A stretch of 64,000 nt of DNA, taken from an uncultured bacterium (GTDB lineage: Bacteria; Bacillota; Clostridia; Lachnospirales; Lachnospiraceae). The position numbers were made by a program, and so were the translations under genes. Below, one piece after another: positions 48,925 through 59,953 of this stretch. Under the pieces are notes generated by a model. The model worked only from the letters and a program-made list of their open reading frames with translations. It did no database searches and was not told where the DNA came from. Within the stretch, counting starts at the first letter, position 1, and every line of letters begins with the position of its first letter. The DNA is taken from assembly GCA_947243845.1 (NCBI GenBank), contig CAMXIF010000014.1, positions 1 to 64,000 of the forward strand. The letters are read 5' to 3'.

Positions 48925-49250
48925 TCGATGTCTTCTTCCGAAACAGCGCTATCCGGCTTCAAGTTGGTGCCGGTATATGCATCGCTGTGCAGTACATCCA
49001 AAGAGGCCATATTGTGTTTGCTGCGGTAAATTCCATAGAGCCAGATATAGATCCACAATAAGATGGGCAGGGCAATCGTTGCCAGAAGACAACCGGCAAA
49101 AAGCCGCCCCGCATCGCCAAGATCCAGAAAGGCGACAATCAGGGTCACAACATACATGGCGGCCAGCAAAATCACGCAGATAAGCGCCGCAATCTGTTTC
49201 GGGGTTTTCTTATGAGAATTCTGGCCAGGATTAGAAGATGTCTGTTCCAT
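48921..49250 (-). CDS. Small membrane protein
   Basis: Two hydrophobic segments (ICVILLAAMYVVTLIVAFL; FAGCLLATIALPILLWIYIWLYG); convergent with pdxT. Confidence 0.65.
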   Translation of the reverse strand: MEQTSSNPGQNSHKKTPKQIAALICVILLAAMYVVTLIVAFLDLGDAGRLFAGCLLATIALPILLWIYIWLYGIYRSKHNMASLDVLHSDAYTGTNLKPDSAVSEEDID

Positions 49251-49415
49251 AAAAACCTCTTTTCTTATTGCTTTAGGTCTGCGTCCACTATATCATATTT
49301 CCCACAGAAAAGAAAGTGACAAACGGATAAATATCCGTTATGATAAAGACAGTTTCACTAAAGGAGAATGGGAATTGAGGTATTGCACAATAAATATATA
49401 ATAGGAGACAGGTAT

Positions 49416-51962
49416 ATGGAAAAGATGATGTTGAACGGCGATAACTGGAAAATGCAGATTGTGGGGGAGAACATTTATGGCATCACACCGGAAGAGATGC
49501 CCGCCGTCATTCCAGGTTCCGTTTACGGCAATCTGCTTTCACGCGGATTGATACCGGATCCCTTTGACGGGATGAACGAATTGACGGCACTGAAGCTGAT
49601 GGAGAATGACTTTAGGTTTCGGACCACTTTTACCCTCAGCAGACAGCAGGTGGAGAGTGATTTCTTACTGCTTCGCTTTGACGGGATTGATACACTGGCG
49701 GATATCTATCTCAATGATGTCTGGATCGGGCATGTAGACAATATGCACCGGGTCTGGGAGTTTGCGATTGAGGAGACCGCCAGGGTTGGTGAGAATGAAC
49801 TGCGGGTAGAGATAGCCTCTCCCACACGTTTTATTGAGGCAGAGAATCAGAAGGTTTATACGGGCGGTTCTACGGACTGCATGAGAGGATTTCCTCATCT
49901 GCGTAAGGCACACTGCATGTTTGGCTGGGATTGGGGGCCGAGACTGCCTGATGCCGGTATTTTTCGGGATGTTTCCGTGCTTTCCGGAGAAAAGGCCAGA
50001 TTGGAACAAGTTTACATAACACAAGACTGGGGCGGACAGGATGAAAAGGCTGACAGCGTAACCTTGCAGTTTGCTGTGACAGTGGAAGATTTTGTGGCGG
50101 ATGAAAAAGCAGGGGATTATGAGATCAAGATAGCGCTCTACGATGACAGAGGATGTCTGGTGGAGGAGAAATCTTCCGTACAGACGGGGACAGACAAGGA
50201 CCAAAACCCTGCAGACAATCAGACACAAGAGGCAACGGCCGGCTGGGACACCATCACGGTAAAGAATCCGAAACGCTGGTGGCCCCGTGGTTATGGAGAG
50301 CAGACGCTTTACTGTGCGGAGGTCTCTTTGGCGGATGCGGAGGGGAATCTTCTGGATACCTGGAGCCGAAGGATCGGACTGCGCACCATGACTATCAATA
50401 CGGAAAAGGATGAGTGGGGAGAAGGGTTTGCCCATGAGGTAAACGGTGTGAAGATTTTTGCCATGGGCGCCGATTATATTCCGGAGGATAATATTTTATC
50501 CAGGGTGACGAAGGAACGTACCCGCAAACTGTTAGAAGACGCGGCGGCAGTACATTATAATTGTATCCGTGTCTGGGGCGGCGGTTATTATCCGGATGAT
50601 TGGTTTTTTGATGCCTGTGATGAACTGGGGCTTATCGTGTGGCAGGATTTCATGTTTGCCTGTGCATCCTATGAACTGGATGATGCGTTTGAACGCAATG
50701 TGAGTGAAGAGATACGGGATAATGTGCGGCGGATTAGACATCATGCCTGTCTGGGGCTTTGGTGCGGCAATAATGAGATGGAGACGCAGGTTATGGATGG
50801 GGCCTGGCAATCTTCCATTAAGCAGAAGTATGATTATATCAAGATATTTGAATATATTATACCGAAGATTCTGGAAGAGGAGGATCCGGTTACATTCTAT
50901 TGGCCTTCTTCTCCTTCTTCCGGCGGCAACTATGATGATCCTTGGAATGAAAACAGGGGCGATACCCACTATTGGGCGGTGTGGCATGGTAATAAGCCTT
51001 TTACGGATTACAGGAACTACTATTTCCGGTACATGTCTGAGTTTGGGTTCCAGTCTTTCCCCAGCCTGAAGACGGTGGAGACATTTACCAGACCGCAGGA
51101 CCGCAATATTTTCTCAAGGGTGATGGAGATGCATCAGAGAAATACGGCGGCCAACGGCAAGATTATGACATATATGTCAGCTACTTACCTATACCCGAAG
51201 AATTTTGAGATGTTGTTATATGCATCCCAGCTTCTGCAGGCGGATGCTATCCGCTATGGGATTGAGCATTTCAGAAGAAACCGTGGCAGATGTATGGGCG
51301 CGGTGGTGTGGCAGCTGAACGATATCTGGCCGGTGGCGTCCTGGGCGAGCATTGATTACTTTGGACGTTGGAAAGCCCTGCATTATGCGGAGAAAAGAGC
51401 CTTTGCACCGGTGATGATCTCCTGCGAGGAAGTGGGAGAACTCAGCGAGAGGCCATTCTGTGTGGCGCAGCCAGATCCTATCGAAGTGTCTGCGAGACTG
51501 CATGTGGCCAATGAGACCATGGAGAGCGTGGAAGGTACGGTGAGATGGGAACTGCGTAAGGCTTCCGGAGAAGAAATATTGTCAGGAAAACAGGAAGTGA
51601 CAGTGGAGGCATTATCCGGGCTGTGGCTTGAGAAGATGGATTTTTCCGATTACAATGAGTTGGAAGTTTACATAAGTTATTCCTTTGAGCAGAATGGGGA
51701 AGTGGTATCGGAAAATACCAGCCTGTTTACGGCACCCAAACATTTTCCGTTCCAGGATCCCGCGCTTTCCCTGCGCAGAGAAGGGAATACATTGATCATA
51801 AGCGCACAGACTTATGCCAAGAACGTTTCCATCGAGGGAATTGACGGGGATGCGATATTTACGGATAATTTCTTTGACATGAATCCGGGAGAAAAGCGCA
51901 TTGAGATCGTTGAGGGAGATGCGAAGGAGTTTAAAGTGTTGTCGGTGTTTGATATTGCGTGA
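49416..51962 (+). CDS. Glycoside hydrolase family 2 beta-mannosidase
   Basis: MFGWDWGPRLPDAGIFRDV, NCIRVWGGGYYPDDWFFDACDELGLIVWQDFMFACASY, WCGNNEME, MSEFGFQSFPS. Confidence 0.93.
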   Translation: MEKMMLNGDNWKMQIVGENIYGITPEEMPAVIPGSVYGNLLSRGLIPDPFDGMNELTALKLMENDFRFRTTFTLSRQQVESDFLLLRFDGIDTLADIYLNDVWIGHVDNMHRVWEFAIEETARVGENELRVEIASPTRFIEAENQKVYTGGSTDCMRGFPHLRKAHCMFGWDWGPRLPDAGIFRDVSVLSGEKARLEQVYITQDWGGQDEKADSVTLQFAVTVEDFVADEKAGDYEIKIALYDDRGCLVEEKSSVQTGTDKDQNPADNQTQEATAGWDTITVKNPKRWWPRGYGEQTLYCAEVSLADAEGNLLDTWSRRIGLRTMTINTEKDEWGEGFAHEVNGVKIFAMGADYIPEDNILSRVTKERTRKLLEDAAAVHYNCIRVWGGGYYPDDWFFDACDELGLIVWQDFMFACASYELDDAFERNVSEEIRDNVRRIRHHACLGLWCGNNEMETQVMDGAWQSSIKQKYDYIKIFEYIIPKILEEEDPVTFYWPSSPSSGGNYDDPWNENRGDTHYWAVWHGNKPFTDYRNYYFRYMSEFGFQSFPSLKTVETFTRPQDRNIFSRVMEMHQRNTAANGKIMTYMSATYLYPKNFEMLLYASQLLQADAIRYGIEHFRRNRGRCMGAVVWQLNDIWPVASWASIDYFGRWKALHYAEKRAFAPVMISCEEVGELSERPFCVAQPDPIEVSARLHVANETMESVEGTVRWELRKASGEEILSGKQEVTVEALSGLWLEKMDFSDYNELEVYISYSFEQNGEVVSENTSLFTAPKHFPFQDPALSLRREGNTLIISAQTYAKNVSIEGIDGDAIFTDNFFDMNPGEKRIEIVEGDAKEFKVLSVFDIA
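50009..50019 (-). repeat. XerD-arm-like motif TTATGTAAACT
   Basis: Exact 11-mer inside beta-mannosidase CDS. Confidence 0.9.
51665..51675 (-). repeat. XerD-arm-like motif TTATGTAAACT
   Basis: Exact 11-mer inside beta-mannosidase CDS. Confidence 0.9.
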
Positions 51963-51977
51963 GGATAAATGAAAGGA

Positions 51978-52014
51978 GTGAAAGGCATGGCAGACAGCCA
52001 TGCCTTTCACTTTT
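51978..52014 (+). terminator. Rho-independent terminator
   Basis: GTGAAAGGCATGGC/GCCATGCCTTTCAC then TTTT. Confidence 0.9.
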
Positions 52015-52109
52015 CTGACGACAATATTTTTTGTATAGGGAAACAGTTGCATTTTGTTCCATAAAATGATAGACTTTAAAAAATACTTTAATAAAGTGCG
52101 GGTAATGCA

Positions 52110-53237
52110 ATGGATAAGAAAAAAATAACGAACATGGAAGTAAAGAAAAAAAACAGGAATGCTGTTTTTCGTTATATTTGCCAAAATGGAATCGTGTCAA
52201 ATCCCGATATTTCGTATAATATGAAGATTAGTCTGCCCACGGCAACACAGATTACAAAGGAACTGATAGCGGAAGGGTTATTGGAAGAAAATGGAGAATT
52301 GCAGTCAACCGGAGGGAGAAGGGCGAAAGCCTTATCGGCAGTTATTGGTGCCAGACTGGCGGTGGGGTTGGATATCACCAAAAATCATATTGCGCTGGTG
52401 CTTACCAATATTGTAGGTGAAATCCTGAAATATGAGCGCATCTACCAGCCATATGTCTGCGCAGAGGCCTATTATCGGGAAATCAGTGAGAAGTTGGAAC
52501 ATTTTCTTGATGAGAGCAATGCTGACAGGGATAAAATTCTTGGAGTAGGGATATCCTTTCCGGGTATTATAGATTTGGATAAGGAGCAGATTACTTATTC
52601 CCATATATTGGGCGTAGAGGCTGTGCCGTTTGATTCGGTAAGCGCCTTTTTTCCCTACCCATGCTTTTTCCTTAACGATGCCAATGCAGGGGCGTATGCG
52701 GAGGGCTTTCATAGTGACGAGGAAGAGCGATTCTTTTATCTTTCATTAAGCAATACGGTGGGTGGAGCGATTTTTGGCAACAACGAACTGGTACAGGGCA
52801 AGAATTTCCGGTGCGGCGAAGTCGGGCATATGACAGTTGTTATGGACGGGGAAAGCTGCTATTGCGGAAAAAGGGGATGTCTGGATGCTTACTGTGCTGC
52901 ATGGCATTTATCGGATGCGGCGGATGGAAAACTGGAACAGTTTTTCAGCATGTTGGATCAGGGAAATGTGGAGGCGATAAAGATATGGGATTCTTATACG
53001 GATTATCTGGCAATTGCAGTGAATAATATTCATATGGTATTAGATTGTGATATTGTTTTGGGAGGGTATGTAGGAAGCTGTGTGGGTACGCATCTGCAGG
53101 AAATATGGGATAAAGTCGCAGGGAGGAATACATTCGGGGAAAAAGATTCCTTTGTGAAAGCCTGCAATTATAAGGTGGCTGCGGCAGCATTGGGGGCAGC
53201 GCTGAAAGTCATAGAGACGTTTGTCAGCCAGATATAA
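52110..53237 (+). CDS. ROK-family transcriptional regulator
   Basis: N-terminal wHTH; GVGISFPGIIDLD; CYCGKRGCLDAYC zinc motif. Confidence 0.92.
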   Translation: MDKKKITNMEVKKKNRNAVFRYICQNGIVSNPDISYNMKISLPTATQITKELIAEGLLEENGELQSTGGRRAKALSAVIGARLAVGLDITKNHIALVLTNIVGEILKYERIYQPYVCAEAYYREISEKLEHFLDESNADRDKILGVGISFPGIIDLDKEQITYSHILGVEAVPFDSVSAFFPYPCFFLNDANAGAYAEGFHSDEEERFFYLSLSNTVGGAIFGNNELVQGKNFRCGEVGHMTVVMDGESCYCGKRGCLDAYCAAWHLSDAADGKLEQFFSMLDQGNVEAIKIWDSYTDYLAIAVNNIHMVLDCDIVLGGYVGSCVGTHLQEIWDKVAGRNTFGEKDSFVKACNYKVAAAALGAALKVIETFVSQI

Positions 53238-53513
53238 AATGGGGATGGAACGGTTTCAAAAAGAGGTTTCAGAAATGAGACTTCTTTTTTTATGTGCATT
53301 TTTAATGAAAGACTGGGTAAGGTTTTGGTGGAAAAGCTGAAAGAACATAATCTTATAAGAAATCTGTTGACAAAATGAAGTCCCACCGATAAGATAATAT
53401 ACATAATAAAACTATTTAATAAAGTGATAATTAAAGTAGAAACTGAATGGCGGAAATAGTGATATGAAATGATTTAGTGAAATATAAAAATGGTAAAAAG
53501 GAAGGAGATTATC

Positions 53514-54563
53514 ATGGAAGGAAAAATGAAAGTAGCGGTAATGCTGGGAATCGGCAAGATGGGATTTGAGGAGAGGGATATCCCGAAGGCAAAAGACAAT
53601 GAGGTGCTTGTCAAGCTGGAGTATGTGGGAATCTGCGGCAGTGACCTGCATTATTACGAGACAGGGGCAATTGGTGATTATGTGGTAAAGCCGCCTTTTG
53701 TACTTGGTCATGAGCCGGGTGGAACCGTTGTGGAAGTGGGGAAGGATGTGAAGCATCTGAAAGTCGGCGACAGGGTCGCACTGGAACCGGGTAAGACCTG
53801 CGGCCATTGCGAGTTTTGCAAAACAGGAAATTACAACCTCTGTCCGGATGTGGTCTTTTTTGCAACGCCGCCGGTGGACGGGGTATTTCAGGAATATGTG
53901 ACCCACGAGGCGGACCTTTGCTTTAAGCTGCCGGATAATGTAAGCACCATGGAGGGAGCATTGATTGAGCCTCTGGCAGTGGGCTTCCATGCGGCCATGC
54001 AGGGTGGCGCCAGGGCAGGACAGACAGCGGTTGTCATGGGCGCAGGCTGTATCGGTCTGGTGACAATGATGGCGTTAAAGGCAATGGGCGTTTCAAAGGT
54101 GTATGTGGTGGATATCATGGAGAAACGTCTCCAGAAAGCATTGGAACTGGGGGCAGACGGCATCATTAACGGAGCGCAGACGGACGCAGTGGAAGAAGTA
54201 ATGAGACTGACGGATAAGAAAGGCTGTGACCTTGCAGTGGAAACTGCCGGCACACAGATAACCACAGTGCAGACGATACATATGACGAAGAAGGGCGCCA
54301 CAATCGTATTGGTAGGTTACAGCAAGAGTGGGGAAATGACACTGCCCATGAGCCTGGCGCTGGATAAGGAATTGTCGTTCAAGACGGTGTTCCGCTACCG
54401 CCATATCTATCCCATGGCGATAGAGGCTGTTTCAGCAGGCAAGGTAAACCTGAAAGGTATCGTGACGGATGTCTTCGGGCTTGACGAAGCGCAGAAAGCC
54501 ATGGACTACAGCGTGAACAACAAAGCCGATATTGTGAAAGCAGTGATACGCATTGCCCAGTAG
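53514..54563 (+). CDS. Zinc-dependent polyol/sorbitol-type dehydrogenase
   Basis: GICGSDLHYYETGAIGDYVVKPPFVLGHEPGGTVVEVG; GKTCGHCEFCKTGNYNLC. Confidence 0.93.
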   Translation: MEGKMKVAVMLGIGKMGFEERDIPKAKDNEVLVKLEYVGICGSDLHYYETGAIGDYVVKPPFVLGHEPGGTVVEVGKDVKHLKVGDRVALEPGKTCGHCEFCKTGNYNLCPDVVFFATPPVDGVFQEYVTHEADLCFKLPDNVSTMEGALIEPLAVGFHAAMQGGARAGQTAVVMGAGCIGLVTMMALKAMGVSKVYVVDIMEKRLQKALELGADGIINGAQTDAVEEVMRLTDKKGCDLAVETAGTQITTVQTIHMTKKGATIVLVGYSKSGEMTLPMSLALDKELSFKTVFRYRHIYPMAIEAVSAGKVNLKGIVTDVFGLDEAQKAMDYSVNNKADIVKAVIRIAQ

Positions 54564-54661
54564 CCGATGCGGAATATACAGAACTCCGGAAACTGCATAC
54601 CGGATTGTTTCCGGGGTATCTGTGTATGGATTTGGAAATGGCAGGAGAGAGGAGGATTGTA

Positions 54662-56026
54662 ATGGAACAGAAGAATACAGATGTAAAAGTGCCATTGATC
54701 AGTAAGATCGCCTATGGCATGGGGGATGTTGGATGTAATTTCAGTTGGATGTTTGTGGGGAATTTCCTGATGATATTCTATACGGATGTTTTCGGGATAG
54801 GGATGAGCGCGGTGGCCGGACTGATGCTGTTTTCAAGGTTTTGGGATGCAATCAATGATCCTGTGATCGGCGGTTTGAGCGATAAGACGCATACGAGGTG
54901 GGGAAGATACCGCCCGTGGCTTTTGATTGCTGCGCCGCTGACAGCTCTGGTATTGATACTGACCTTCTGGGCACATCCGGACTGGTCGTCTACCGCAAAG
55001 ATTATCTATATGGCAGTGACTTATTGCATTCTGGTATTGGGCTATACCTGCGTCAATATCCCTTATGGAACTTTGTGCGGTGCAATGACGCAGAATATAG
55101 AGGAGCGGGCAAAAATCAACACGTTCCGTTCCGTCAGCGCCATGATTGCCATTGGCATTATCAATATCATAACGGTTCCCCTGATCGCAGCGCTTGGGAA
55201 AGGAAATGACAAGCGGGGATATCTTTTGATCGCGGTTATATATGGGTGTATATTTGCAGCATGTCACATCTTCTGCTTTGCAAAGACGAAGGAAGTTGTG
55301 GAAGTGCCGGAGAAAGAAAAAACGCCCTTGAAGGTACAGTTATCTGCTGTTGCGAAAAACAGGCCGTATCTGATTGCGGTGGCAGGGCAATTCCTGTTCG
55401 GGGTAACGCTTTATGGAAGAAATGCGGATGCACTTTACTATTTTACATATGTGGAGGGAAATCAGGCATTATTCAGCACCTACTCCCTTTTTATCATTAT
55501 TCCGTCTGTTATCGGTGCAGCCTGTTTCCCGGTGGTGTTCCGGCTGACAAACAATAAAGGGCGTTCTGCTTCTATATTTGCGCTGCTCACGGGAATCAGC
55601 ATGTTTTGTATGTACTTTTTTACGGTTGGGAGATCACCGGTTCCCTTTTACCTATTTTCGTGTCTGGCACAATTTTTCTTCTCCGGGTTTAACACAGCAA
55701 TCTATGCCATCGTACCGGACTGTGTGGAATATGGGGAATGGAAAACGGGGCTTCGTAATGACGGTTTCCAGTATGCTTTCATTTCACTGGGAAATAAAAT
55801 AGGAATGGCGATCGGGACCTCTGTGCTGGCAGGTGTTTTAGGCTGCTTCGGATATGTAGCAAATAAACAGCAGAATCCGGCAGTGTTGGCTGTAATCAAA
55901 CATTCTTTTACCACAGTTCCCGGGGTACTGTGGATTATAACAGCGGCAGTTTTATTTTTCTACCGGCTGAATAAGAAAGCATATAATAAGATTGTGCAGG
56001 AGATTCAGGAAAGAGGAGAGCGGTAA
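54662..56026 (+). CDS. GPH-family glycoside-cation symporter (MFS, MelB-like)
   Basis: MGDVGCNFSWMFVGNFLMIFYTDVFGI, FSRFWDAINDPVIGGLSDKTHTRWGRYRPWLL. Confidence 0.93.
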   Translation: MEQKNTDVKVPLISKIAYGMGDVGCNFSWMFVGNFLMIFYTDVFGIGMSAVAGLMLFSRFWDAINDPVIGGLSDKTHTRWGRYRPWLLIAAPLTALVLILTFWAHPDWSSTAKIIYMAVTYCILVLGYTCVNIPYGTLCGAMTQNIEERAKINTFRSVSAMIAIGIINIITVPLIAALGKGNDKRGYLLIAVIYGCIFAACHIFCFAKTKEVVEVPEKEKTPLKVQLSAVAKNRPYLIAVAGQFLFGVTLYGRNADALYYFTYVEGNQALFSTYSLFIIIPSVIGAACFPVVFRLTNNKGRSASIFALLTGISMFCMYFFTVGRSPVPFYLFSCLAQFFFSGFNTAIYAIVPDCVEYGEWKTGLRNDGFQYAFISLGNKIGMAIGTSVLAGVLGCFGYVANKQQNPAVLAVIKHSFTTVPGVLWIITAAVLFFYRLNKKAYNKIVQEIQERGER

Positions 56027-56099
56027 GCCTGGTTTTGCAGATAAGGTGAAAGCGTTTGTCAATGATATGAGCAAAACGGAAGGGAATGCCCAATATAGC

Positions 56100-56146
56100 G
56101 GAAGCCCCTAAGACTACATTATTTGCAGTCTCAGGGGCTTCCTTAG
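56100..56146 (+). terminator. Hairpin terminator
   Basis: GGAAGCCCCTAAGACT/AGTCTCAGGGGCTTCC, 15/16 paired. Confidence 0.7.
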
Positions 56147-56353
56147 GGGAGGATAAGTATTTTACTTTCTCTTTAGTAACCATCAAAGGAGGGGGTCCAT
56201 TGACTATTAAGTAGTATGGACGGCTTTTGCGTGAATATACATGCCAGGCAAAAATATTTTACTTTTTCAGAGAAATGTTATATACTTAGGGGCATAACAG
56301 GTTGTCCCCTGCGGGATGACCGTATATTATAAGGATAAAAGGTGGTATTGACA

Positions 56354-56860
56354 ATGGCATTATTAAAACAGTGGCGCGATATGGCGTATTCCGAGACAGC
56401 AAACAAAGGAGATCTGCAGAGACTCTGGTCTGATTATTTTCAGAAAGAAAAAGAAATATACGCGCAGCTTTTAAAGACGCCCGACAAAGCGGTGGAAGGC
56501 ACAGTCAAAGAACTGGCGGATAAATATGAAGTGGAATTGATGACCATGGTAGGCTTTTTGGACGGTATTAACGACAGCCTGAAAGGGCCCAATCCGATCG
56601 AGGAGATGGAAGAGGACACCAAGGTAAGCCTTGCTTTTGACAAGGAACTGCTTTATAAAAATATGGTAGCAGCAGGCGCTGACTGGCTCTATGAGCTGGA
56701 GGAGTGGAACGATATCTTCGATGAAGATACCAGGAAAAACCTTTACAGGGAGCAGAAGGAATCCACCACAGTCCGTAAGGAAAAAAGAGTTTATCCCAAT
56801 GATCCTTGTCCCTGTGGCAGCGGCAAAAAGTATAAGAAATGTTGTGGTAAAAATGCATAA
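56354..56860 (+). CDS. SEC-C metal-binding domain protein
   Basis: C-terminal [22 protein letters not shown]. Confidence 0.88.
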   Translation: MALLKQWRDMAYSETANKGDLQRLWSDYFQKEKEIYAQLLKTPDKAVEGTVKELADKYEVELMTMVGFLDGINDSLKGPNPIEEMEEDTKVSLAFDKELLYKNMVAAGADWLYELEEWNDIFDEDTRKNLYREQKESTTVRKEKRVYPNDPCPCGSGKKYKKCCGKNA

Positions 56861-57320
56861 CGAAGAGAAAAGAAATATATCCCGCACGAAACAGGCAGTG
56901 GAGACTTTTTATGAGGGATATAACTGTGCCCAGTCTGTCTTTGCCACTTATGCGGACTGTTTCGGGATGGACAGGGAAACTGCTCTGCGGATGTCCAGCG
57001 CCATGGGTGCAGGTGTGGGCAGGATGCGGGAAGTCTGTGGGGCGGTATCATCCATGGCTATGCTGGCCGGCCTGAAGGAAGGCAACGCCGATCCGGAGGA
57101 TGAGGAAGCCAAAGAGCGGATTTATCTGCGGGTGCGGCAGATGAGCGAGCGGTTCCGGAAGGAGAACGGGAGTATCATCTGCAAGGAACTTCTGGGTATC
57201 ACAGAGGTTGAGGAGAGTGCGAAACCACAGCCGCGAACGAAGGAATACTATGAGTCCAGACCCTGTCCCCATCTGATCGAGTGTGCGGCCAGGATCATAG
57301 AAGAAGAACTGTTGAAATAA
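56853..57320 (+). CDS. C_GCAxxG_C_C family redox protein
   Basis: [19 protein letters not shown]...[24 protein letters not shown]...CKELLG...[14 protein letters not shown]. Confidence 0.85.
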   Translation: MHNEEKRNISRTKQAVETFYEGYNCAQSVFATYADCFGMDRETALRMSSAMGAGVGRMREVCGAVSSMAMLAGLKEGNADPEDEEAKERIYLRVRQMSERFRKENGSIICKELLGITEVEESAKPQPRTKEYYESRPCPHLIECAARIIEEELLK

Positions 57321-57379
57321 AAAACACTTTACTTTTCGGATAATATGGCATAGAATACGAATAACAGATATGGAATAAC

Positions 57380-57622
57380 ACGTTGACGAGAAGAGTAAAA
57401 TGTGGAAAGCAGCAGAGAGAGGCGCCCTGTGCTGAAAGCGCCTTTGCCGAAAGCATTTGAAAACTAACTCTGAGTGGCCCCAATCCGGTCCGTTGGCTCA
57501 CGTTACAGCCTAATGAGAGGTTCTGGTAAGACGTCTTAGGCGCACAGGGCAAGCGAGGTGGAACCGCGTAACATTGTAACATTACGTCCTCTGCACTATC
57601 TGAATGATGGTGCAGGGGATTT
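57380..57622 (+). promoter_or_regulatory. T-box leader
   Basis: AGGTGGAACCGCG T-box motif (~57556-57569) then terminator CCTCTGCAC...GTGCAGGGG-ATTTTT; upstream of thrS. Confidence 0.88.
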
Positions 57623-57728
57623 TTGTGTGCATATAAGTATTGAGCAGCGCGGATGAGAGATGGGAAGAAACGCGAACCTGCTCATACAAAGAAGAAAACG
57701 ATAGGTTTAGAAAAAGGAGGAAGATTTT

Positions 57729-57974
57729 ATGAACATGACAGAATTAAAAGAGCGAACTACACAGTTGCTGGAGGAAAATGTAACATTAAACAAGTTAAAC
57801 TTTATTCTGCTTGGGACAGTGATGCTGTTGGCAGGAATCTGCCTGGGACTATTGGCAGCGCCTCTTACGCACGGCATCACCATCGGCAGTCATAACGGCT
57901 GTAACAATGGCAACAATAATGGCAACGATAGTGGAAATAACCATAAAGTCAATCATCAGCAGAACGAAGAATAG
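57729..57974 (+). CDS. Small single-TM protein with Asn/Gly/His-rich tail
   Basis: FILLGTVMLLAGICLGLLAAPL TM then SHNGCNNGNNNGNDSGNNHKVNHQQNEE; AAAGGAGG RBS. Confidence 0.8.
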   Translation: MNMTELKERTTQLLEENVTLNKLNFILLGTVMLLAGICLGLLAAPLTHGITIGSHNGCNNGNNNGNDSGNNHKVNHQQNEE

Positions 57975-57994
57975 AAAGGAAAGGTGATTATATC

Positions 57995-59953
57995 ATGAAA
58001 ATCACATTAAAGGACGGCTCCTGCAAGGAGTACGCACAGGCGATGAGCATTTATGATATCGCGCTGGATATTTCAGAAGGACTGGCGAGGATGGCCTGTG
58101 CCGGTGAGGTGGACGGTAAGGTGGAAGATTTAAGGACAGTCATTGATAAAGACTGTAACTTAAATATTCTCACAGCGGGTGATCCGGAAGGGTTAAAGGT
58201 TGTCAGACATACGGCGTCCCATGTGCTGGCAGAAGCTGTGAAGCGTCTGTTCCCGGAGGCAAAGGTGACCATTGGCCCGGCTATTGAGGAAGGATTTTAT
58301 TATGACTTTGACGCCCAGCCTTTTTCCAGAGAAGACTTGGATAAGCTGGAAGCGGAGATGAAGAAGATTATCAAGGAAGGCCACAAACTGGAGCGGTTTA
58401 CTCTGCCCAGAAACGAGGCTATCCAATATATGAAGGAGCGCAATGAACCTTATAAGGTGGAACTGATCGAAGATCTGCCGGAGGATGCGGAAATCTCCTT
58501 TTATGATCAGGGGGGATTCGTGGATCTGTGTGCGGGGCCTCATCTGATGAGCACCAAAAATATCAAAGCCTATAAGTTGATCTCTTCTTCCATGGCTTAC
58601 TGGAGGGGAGATTCCAACAAGGCACAGCTGCAGCGTATTTATGGTACGGCTTTTGCCAAAAAGGAGGAATTGGAAGCGCATCTTGCGCATCTGGAGGATA
58701 TCAAACGCCGCGACCACAATAAGCTGGGGCGGGAGATGGAACTGTTTACCACGGTGGATGTGATCGGTCAGGGACTGCCCCTGCTTTTGCCCAAGGGCAC
58801 TAAGATGGTCATGAAATTACAGCGCTGGATCGAGGACCTGGAGGATAAGGAGTGGGGCTATGTGAGAACCAAGACGCCTCTGATGGCCAAGAGCGATCTG
58901 TATAAGATTTCCGGGCACTGGGATCATTATAAGGAAGGCATGTTTGTGCTGGGGGATGAGGAAGTGGATAAGGAAGTCTTTGCCCTGCGTCCCATGACCT
59001 GTCCGTTCCAGTACTATTGTTACAAGAACACCCAGCATTCTTACCGCGATCTGCCCATTCGCTATGGGGAGACTTCGACTTTGTTCCGTAATGAGGATTC
59101 CGGTGAGATGCATGGTCTGACCAGAGTAAGGCAGTTTACAATCTCTGAGGGACATTTAGTGGTACGTCCTGACCAGATGGTGGATGAGTTCAAGGGCTGT
59201 ATTGCTCTGGCAAAACATGTTATGTCAACCTTAGGCCTGCTGGATGATATTACCTGGCATCTGTCCAAATGGGATCCGGAGAATCCGGAAAAATATATCG
59301 GGGAACCGGAAGTCTGGAATGAGACGGAGGCTCATATCCGCAATATCCTGGAAGAACTGGAACTTCCCTTTGTAGAAGATGTGGGTGAAGCGGCTTTCTA
59401 TGGACCGAAAGTGGATATCAATGCCAAGAATGTGTATGGCAAAGAGGATACCATGATCACCATACAATGGGATGCCCTGCTGGCGGAGCAGTTCGATATG
59501 TATTTTATTGATCCGAACGGAGATAAGGTCCGTCCTTATATTATTCATAGAACATCCCTCGGCTGTTATGAACGTACGCTGGCATGGCTGATCGAGAAGT
59601 ATGCCGGCAAATTCCCCACCTGGCTGTGCCCGGAACAGGTACGTGTCCTGCCGATTTCTGAAAAGTATGAAGAGTATGCGGAGGAAGTACGGAAAGAACT
59701 GGCCAGAAATAACGTGGATGTGACGGTGGATAATCGTTCTGAGAAGATTGGCTTTAAGATTCGTGAAGCCCGTTTGAACAAGGTGCCTTATATGCTGGTG
59801 GTTGGCGCTAATGAGGCGGAGGAAAAGACAGTGTCCGTCAGAAGCCGATACGCGGGAGATGAGGGCGTTAAACCCTTGGGCGATTTTATAGATCAGATCT
59901 GCAAGGAAATCCGGACGAAAGAAATTCGGAAAGAGGAACTCACTGAGGAATGA
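57995..59953 (+). CDS. thrS: Threonyl-tRNA synthetase
   Basis: TGS domain, HTASHVLAEAVKRLFP, MTCPFQYYCYKNTQHSYRDLPIRYGE. Confidence 0.97.
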   Translation: MKITLKDGSCKEYAQAMSIYDIALDISEGLARMACAGEVDGKVEDLRTVIDKDCNLNILTAGDPEGLKVVRHTASHVLAEAVKRLFPEAKVTIGPAIEEGFYYDFDAQPFSREDLDKLEAEMKKIIKEGHKLERFTLPRNEAIQYMKERNEPYKVELIEDLPEDAEISFYDQGGFVDLCAGPHLMSTKNIKAYKLISSSMAYWRGDSNKAQLQRIYGTAFAKKEELEAHLAHLEDIKRRDHNKLGREMELFTTVDVIGQGLPLLLPKGTKMVMKLQRWIEDLEDKEWGYVRTKTPLMAKSDLYKISGHWDHYKEGMFVLGDEEVDKEVFALRPMTCPFQYYCYKNTQHSYRDLPIRYGETSTLFRNEDSGEMHGLTRVRQFTISEGHLVVRPDQMVDEFKGCIALAKHVMSTLGLLDDITWHLSKWDPENPEKYIGEPEVWNETEAHIRNILEELELPFVEDVGEAAFYGPKVDINAKNVYGKEDTMITIQWDALLAEQFDMYFIDPNGDKVRPYIIHRTSLGCYERTLAWLIEKYAGKFPTWLCPEQVRVLPISEKYEEYAEEVRKELARNNVDVTVDNRSEKIGFKIREARLNKVPYMLVVGANEAEEKTVSVRSRYAGDEGVKPLGDFIDQICKEIRTKEIRKEELTEE

